This document shows positions 5,520 to 7,962 of a DNA stretch of 7,962 nt, one piece after another; the first letter of the stretch is position 1, and every line of letters starts with the position of its first letter. This DNA comes from Brevundimonas sp. GTDB taxonomy: Bacteria > Pseudomonadota > Alphaproteobacteria > Caulobacterales > Caulobacteraceae. The notes beneath the pieces are model-generated. The model saw only the letters and a list, made by a program, of their open reading frames with translations. It was not told the origin of the DNA and ran no database searches. The stretch spans positions 1-7,962 of the forward strand of contig JANJTI010000016.1 in the NCBI GenBank assembly GCA_024711185.1, given 5' to 3'. The position numbers and the translations under genes were made by a program.

Positions 5520-6289
5520 CCGACCACATCACCACGCACCTGGCCAGAGGCGTGCTCACCGTCGCGCTGAACCGGCCGGAGAAGAAGAACGCCATCACCC
5601 AGGCCATGTATGCGGCCCTGTCGGAGGCGACCGAACGGGCGCGCGCCGACGACGCCGTCCGGGTCCTGCTGTTCCGCGCCGAGGGCGACAGCTTCTCGGC
5701 CGGCAACGACATCGGCGACTTCATCGCCATCGGCTCGCAGACCGAGCAGCCCTTCGACATGGCGGTGTTCCGCTTCCTCAAGGCGCTGGCCGAGCTGGAC
5801 AAGCCTGCCGTCGCGGCGGTGCGCGGGCGTGCGGTGGGCATCGGTCTCACCCTGCTGCTCCACTGCGACATGGTCGTCGTGGCCGAGGACGCGCTGTTGT
5901 CGGCCCCCTTCGTCAATCTCGCCCTGGCGCCAGAAGCCGCGTCGTCCCTGCTGCTGCCGCAGGTCCTCGGCCACCAGCGCGCCTTCGAGGTCTTCGCCCT
6001 CGGCGAGCCGATCGACGGGCGCACCGCCCTGGCCTGGGGCCTCGCCAACCGCGCGGTTCCGGCGGGCGAGGTCGAGGCGACGGCGGCCGGGCTGGCCGCG
6101 AAGCTCGCCGCCCGGGCGCCCAACTCGCTCCGCAAGACCAAGCGGCTGATGCGCGACTCCGCCGCCCTGTGGAGCCGCATGCAGGTCGAGGGCGAGGCCT
6201 TCGGCAGCCAGATGAAGAGCCCCGAGGCGATGGAGGCCTTCATGGCCTTCACCCAGAAGCGCGCGCCGGACTTCTCGAAAGCCGGTTGA
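5516..6289 (+). CDS. Enoyl-CoA hydratase/isomerase family protein (crotonase superfamily)
   Basis: Crotonases bind acyl-CoA thioesters and stabilise the enolate in an oxyanion hole; members hydrate or isomerise enoyl-CoAs in fatty acid or aromatic degradation. The 257 residues match the family's usual length. Seen in order: ALNRPEKKNAIT (17-28); FSAGNDIGDF (60-69), the first oxyanion-hole segment; KPAVAAVRGRAVGIGLTLLLHCD (96-118), the second; and APFVNLALAPEAASSLLLPQVLG (130-152). Glu140 in PEAASS sits where delta3,delta2-enoyl-CoA isomerases (ECI-type, SPEGCSS in eukaryotes) carry their single catalytic Glu. Classical hydratases have a different pair of glutamates, so an isomerase is at least as likely as a hydratase. 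The C-terminal helix has the usual AFMAFTQKRAPDFS. The ATG at 5516 overlaps the preceding stop, with GGAAGG (5505-5510) upstream. The two genes form a tight operon. Confidence 0.92.
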   Translation: MTDHITTHLARGVLTVALNRPEKKNAITQAMYAALSEATERARADDAVRVLLFRAEGDSFSAGNDIGDFIAIGSQTEQPFDMAVFRFLKALAELDKPAVAAVRGRAVGIGLTLLLHCDMVVVAEDALLSAPFVNLALAPEAASSLLLPQVLGHQRAFEVFALGEPIDGRTALAWGLANRAVPAGEVEATAAGLAAKLAARAPNSLRKTKRLMRDSAALWSRMQVEGEAFGSQMKSPEAMEAFMAFTQKRAPDFSKAG

Positions 6290-6314
6290 TTCGCCCGCGC
6301 GTCGGCCTTAGGTG
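6286..6314 (+). promoter_or_regulatory. Possible near-leaderless promoter of the GNAT gene, with a GANTC site
   Basis: TTGATT (6286-6291) and TAGGTG (6309-6314) are spaced by 17 bases and overlap the end of the crotonase gene. The start codon is at 6325 with no Shine-Dalgarno, so the leader would be only a few bases. The -35 overlaps GATTC (6288-6292), a GANTC site, the target of the alphaproteobacterial cell-cycle methylase CcrM. Confidence 0.4.
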
Positions 6315-6324
6315 CGCGCGCCTC

Positions 6325-6810
6325 ATGACCCACGCGCCTCTCGCCACCTCTGAAACGCCCGACTGGCGGGTCGAGCCCGAGCGCGGCGCCGACGCCCCCG
6401 TCGTGGAGGCCCTGGTCCTGGCCGCCTTCGGTCCCGGCCGCTTCGCCAAGACGGCCGAGCGGCTGCGCGAAGGCGCCCGGCCGGCGTACGGCTTCGTCAT
6501 CCGCAGCGAGGGCCGGGTCATCGGCTCGGTGCGGCTGTGGTCGATCCGGATCGGCGACAGGCCGGCCCTGTTCCTCGGACCGATCGCGGTGGAGGCGGGA
6601 AGCCGTCGCGAGGGCATGGGCGCAGCGCTGGTGCGCGCCTGTCTGGAGGCCGCCGCCGGCGCCGGCGTGCTGCTGGTCGGGGACCCGCCGTACTTCACCC
6701 GCTTCGGCTTCCGTCCGGCGGCGGAGGCGCGACTGCCGGGCCCCGTGGATCGGCGCCGGGTCATGTGGATCGGGCCCGGGGAGCCGGTCGGCGCGGTCCG
6801 CCGCGCCTGA
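6325..6810 (+). CDS. GNAT family N-acetyltransferase (YhbS-like)
   Basis: GNAT enzymes transfer an acetyl group from acetyl-CoA to an amine; the acceptor here is unknown. The 161-residue protein fits a single GNAT domain. Visible are the N-terminal helix region (ADAPVVEALVLAAFGPGRFA, 22-41); strand beta 2-4 (AYGFVIRSEGRVIGSVRLW then ALFLGPIAVEAG); the acetyl-CoA pyrophosphate-binding loop RREGMGAALVRACLEAA (94-110) with the RxxGxG pattern; and GVLLVGDPPYFTRFGFRPA (114-132). The last, with its Y-x3-FGF pattern, is typical of the COG3153 (YhbS) group. The ATG at 6325 lies 35 bases after the crotonase stop and has no Shine-Dalgarno; a promoter-like sequence directly precedes it. The frame extends upstream into the crotonase gene, but that part is antisense-like noise. 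Confidence 0.9.
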   Translation: MTHAPLATSETPDWRVEPERGADAPVVEALVLAAFGPGRFAKTAERLREGARPAYGFVIRSEGRVIGSVRLWSIRIGDRPALFLGPIAVEAGSRREGMGAALVRACLEAAAGAGVLLVGDPPYFTRFGFRPAAEARLPGPVDRRRVMWIGPGEPVGAVRRA

Positions 6811-6815
6811 ACGCT

Positions 6816-6843
6816 TTGCGCCCGGCGCGGCGCGGCCTAAGTC
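6816..6843 (+). promoter_or_regulatory. Possible leaderless promoter of the DUF1285-Nudix pair
   Basis: TTGCGC (6816-6821) and TAAGTC (6838-6843, within CCTAAGTC) are spaced by 16 bases. The box ends six bases before ATG 6850, so transcription would start at about the A of the start codon. No Shine-Dalgarno is present. CCTAAGTC resembles the Caulobacter housekeeping -10 form GCTANAWC. Confidence 0.4.
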
Positions 6844-6849
6844 TGGGTC

Positions 6850-7416
6850 ATGGCCAGGCCGGATGAAAAGCGAAGCGGACTTGCCGGCGTCACCGCGGCG
6901 GCGCGGCAGGCCCCCGGCCGGGGACTGCCGCCGGTGCACCTGTGGAACCCGCCGCACTGTGGCGAGATCGACATCCTCATCCGTCGCGACGGCGTCTGGA
7001 TGCACGAGGGTTCGCCCATCGGCCGGTCCGAACTGGTCCGGCTGTTCTCGACCGTGCTGCGCAAGGATCCGGACGGCTACTGCCTGGTCACCCCGGTCGA
7101 GAAGCTGACCATCCGGGTCGAGGATCTGCCGTTCCGCGCCGTCTCGGTCGAGACCCGCGACGGGGCCCTCGTCTTCACGACCGACGTGGGCGACGAGGTC
7201 GAGGCGGGGCCGGATCACCCCGTGGTCGTCGAGACCGACCCGGTCAGCGAGGAGCCGTCGCCGCGTCTCCGCGTGCGCGCCGACCTCTGGGCCCGCATCG
7301 CCCGGCCGGTCTTCTACGAGCTGGTCGAGATGGCCGGGACGGAGAGCGGTCGGCTGGTGGTGCGCTCGAACGGCGCGGCCTTCCCGCTCGGGCCGGCCGG
7401 GGCGGACGCGGCGTGA
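6850..7416 (+). CDS. DUF1285 domain-containing protein
   Basis: This is a DUF1285 (PF06938) family member; the family is widespread in Proteobacteria and its function is unknown. The 188-residue product is close to the family's usual size. Diagnostic segments are PPVHLWNPPHCGEIDILIRRDGVWMHEGSPIGR (27-59), then LVRLFSTVLRKDPDGYCLVTPVEKLTIRVEDLPF (62-95). VGDEVEAGPDHP, ARPVFYELVEMA and a terminal FPLG motif follow. There is no signal peptide or membrane segment, so it is cytoplasmic. The ATG at 6850 directly follows a -10-like box and appears leaderless. The stop overlaps the GTG of the Nudix gene by four bases. In many alphaproteobacteria DUF1285 genes sit beside a Nudix CoA pyrophosphatase and a CCA-adding enzyme gene (general knowledge; the latter would lie beyond the right edge). 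The context suggests a link to CoA or tRNA housekeeping, but this is inference. Confidence 0.92.
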   Translation: MARPDEKRSGLAGVTAAARQAPGRGLPPVHLWNPPHCGEIDILIRRDGVWMHEGSPIGRSELVRLFSTVLRKDPDGYCLVTPVEKLTIRVEDLPFRAVSVETRDGALVFTTDVGDEVEAGPDHPVVVETDPVSEEPSPRLRVRADLWARIARPVFYELVEMAGTESGRLVVRSNGAAFPLGPAGADAA

Positions 7417-7962
7417 GCCTGGGAACCCTGAGAGCCCGGCTGGTCGACCGGCTGATCCCTACCTCGACCTGGTCGCCCGAGGCGGGGGCGGTGCGGTCCG
7501 ACTTCGACCTCAACCCGGACGCCGAGCGGCCGGCCCGGCGTCTGCGTCCGGCGGCGGTGCTCGTCCCGGTCATCGCCCGCCCGGAAGGGGCGGCGGTGCT
7601 GATGACCCGGCGATCCGACAGTCTGGCCAGCCACACGGGCCAGATCGCCTTTCCCGGAGGTCGCCTCGACCCCGGGGAGACGGCGGCGCAGGCGGCCCTG
7701 CGCGAGGCCTGGGAAGAGGTGTCCCTCGATCCGGGCGCCGTCGAGGTGATCGGCCTCGGGGACGCCTACGAGACCGGCACCGGCTTTCTGGTCACCCCCG
7801 TCGTCGGCTGGCTCACGGAGAGCCCGACGGTCCGGCCGTCGCCGGACGAGGTCGCCGAGGTCTTCGAGGCGCCATGGGATTTCCTGATGGACCCGGCCAA
7901 TCACCGCCGCGAGTCCTACCAGCGCGACGGCGAGCCGCGGCGCTGGTTCTGGGCCGTGCCCT
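7413..7962 (+). CDS. Nudix hydrolase, CoA pyrophosphatase type (3' partial)
   Basis: CoA pyrophosphatases of the Nudix family cleave CoA and its derivatives to 3',5'-ADP and 4'-phosphopantetheine. The visible 183 residues include the CoA-specific motif RRSDSLASHTGQIAFPGG (66-83, the LLTxR..xLxxHxGQxxFPGG signature). The Nudix box GRLDPGETAAQAALREAWEEVSL (83-105) is complete except for Ser104 where the consensus has Gly (REUXEEXGU). Glu98, Glu101 and Glu102, the Mg-binding residues, are intact. TGTGFLVTPVVGWL (121-134), the usual strand after the box, follows. The GTG start overlaps the DUF1285 stop (GTGA), so the two are probably co-translated. The gene runs off the window, with few residues missing compared with typical lengths of about 200-230. 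Confidence 0.93.
   Translation, partial: MSLGTLRARLVDRLIPTSTWSPEAGAVRSDFDLNPDAERPARRLRPAAVLVPVIARPEGAAVLMTRRSDSLASHTGQIAFPGGRLDPGETAAQAALREAWEEVSLDPGAVEVIGLGDAYETGTGFLVTPVVGWLTESPTVRPSPDEVAEVFEAPWDFLMDPANHRRESYQRDGEPRRWFWAVP

Noticed and set aside
5425..7218. 597-codon open frame on the minus strand opposite the crotonase, GNAT and DUF1285 genes
   Set aside because: It is exactly antisense to three recognisable genes; long antisense frames are expected at this GC content, and its translation is low-complexity with no family motifs.
1..7962. CRISPR arrays, tRNA/rRNA genes, IS elements, toxin-antitoxin or defence genes
   Set aside because: None were seen: no regularly spaced repeats, no tRNA-like cloverleaf, no transposase motifs, and every gene longer than ~150 codons is accounted for.

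Overview
The window is about 8 kb of very GC-rich, gene-dense DNA. Its gene types point to an alphaproteobacterium, most likely Caulobacterales (a Brevundimonas- or Caulobacter-like genome). The clues are an imuB-dnaE2 mutagenesis cassette, a DUF1285-Nudix pair, a Caulobacterales-style GC-rich palindromic intergenic repeat, and several starts that lack a Shine-Dalgarno and sit just behind a -10-like box. The genus is inference; no rRNA or other marker is present.

Layout. Bases 2-1486 (+) hold most of imuB, cut by the window's left edge. dnaE2 starts at 1483, overlapping the imuB stop, but only about 100 codons of its PHP-domain N-terminus remain. Homology stops around 1786-1795, where a compound inverted repeat (about 1796-1905) begins. 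Right after the repeat lies the 3' end of a convergent minus-strand operon: exodeoxyribonuclease III (xthA, 3230-2433), then a small membrane-anchored protein of unknown function (2429-1914). A strong terminator at 3287-3316 separates xthA from another minus-strand gene (4302-3337). That gene encodes a secreted protein of unknown function built from three tandem four-cysteine repeats.

From about 4380 on, everything reads on the plus strand. A metallo-beta-lactamase-fold hydrolase (4437-5519) is coupled by an ATGA overlap to an enoyl-CoA hydratase/isomerase (5516-6289). A GNAT acetyltransferase (6325-6810) follows. Last come a DUF1285 protein (6850-7416) and, overlapping it by four bases, a Nudix CoA pyrophosphatase that runs off the right edge (7413-7962).

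How the genes work together. The left third is about DNA damage: ImuB and DnaE2 normally form an error-prone translesion synthesis complex with ImuA, and exonuclease III repairs abasic sites. As written, the dnaE2 copy here cannot make a polymerase, so this mutasome is broken at this locus, unless the junction is an assembly join at a repeat. The right half is ordinary acyl-CoA/CoA metabolism and housekeeping genes in tight tandem. I found no defence system, CRISPR array, RNA gene or insertion sequence. The points most worth a second look are the truncated dnaE2 at the palindromic repeat and the secreted 12-cysteine triple-repeat protein.
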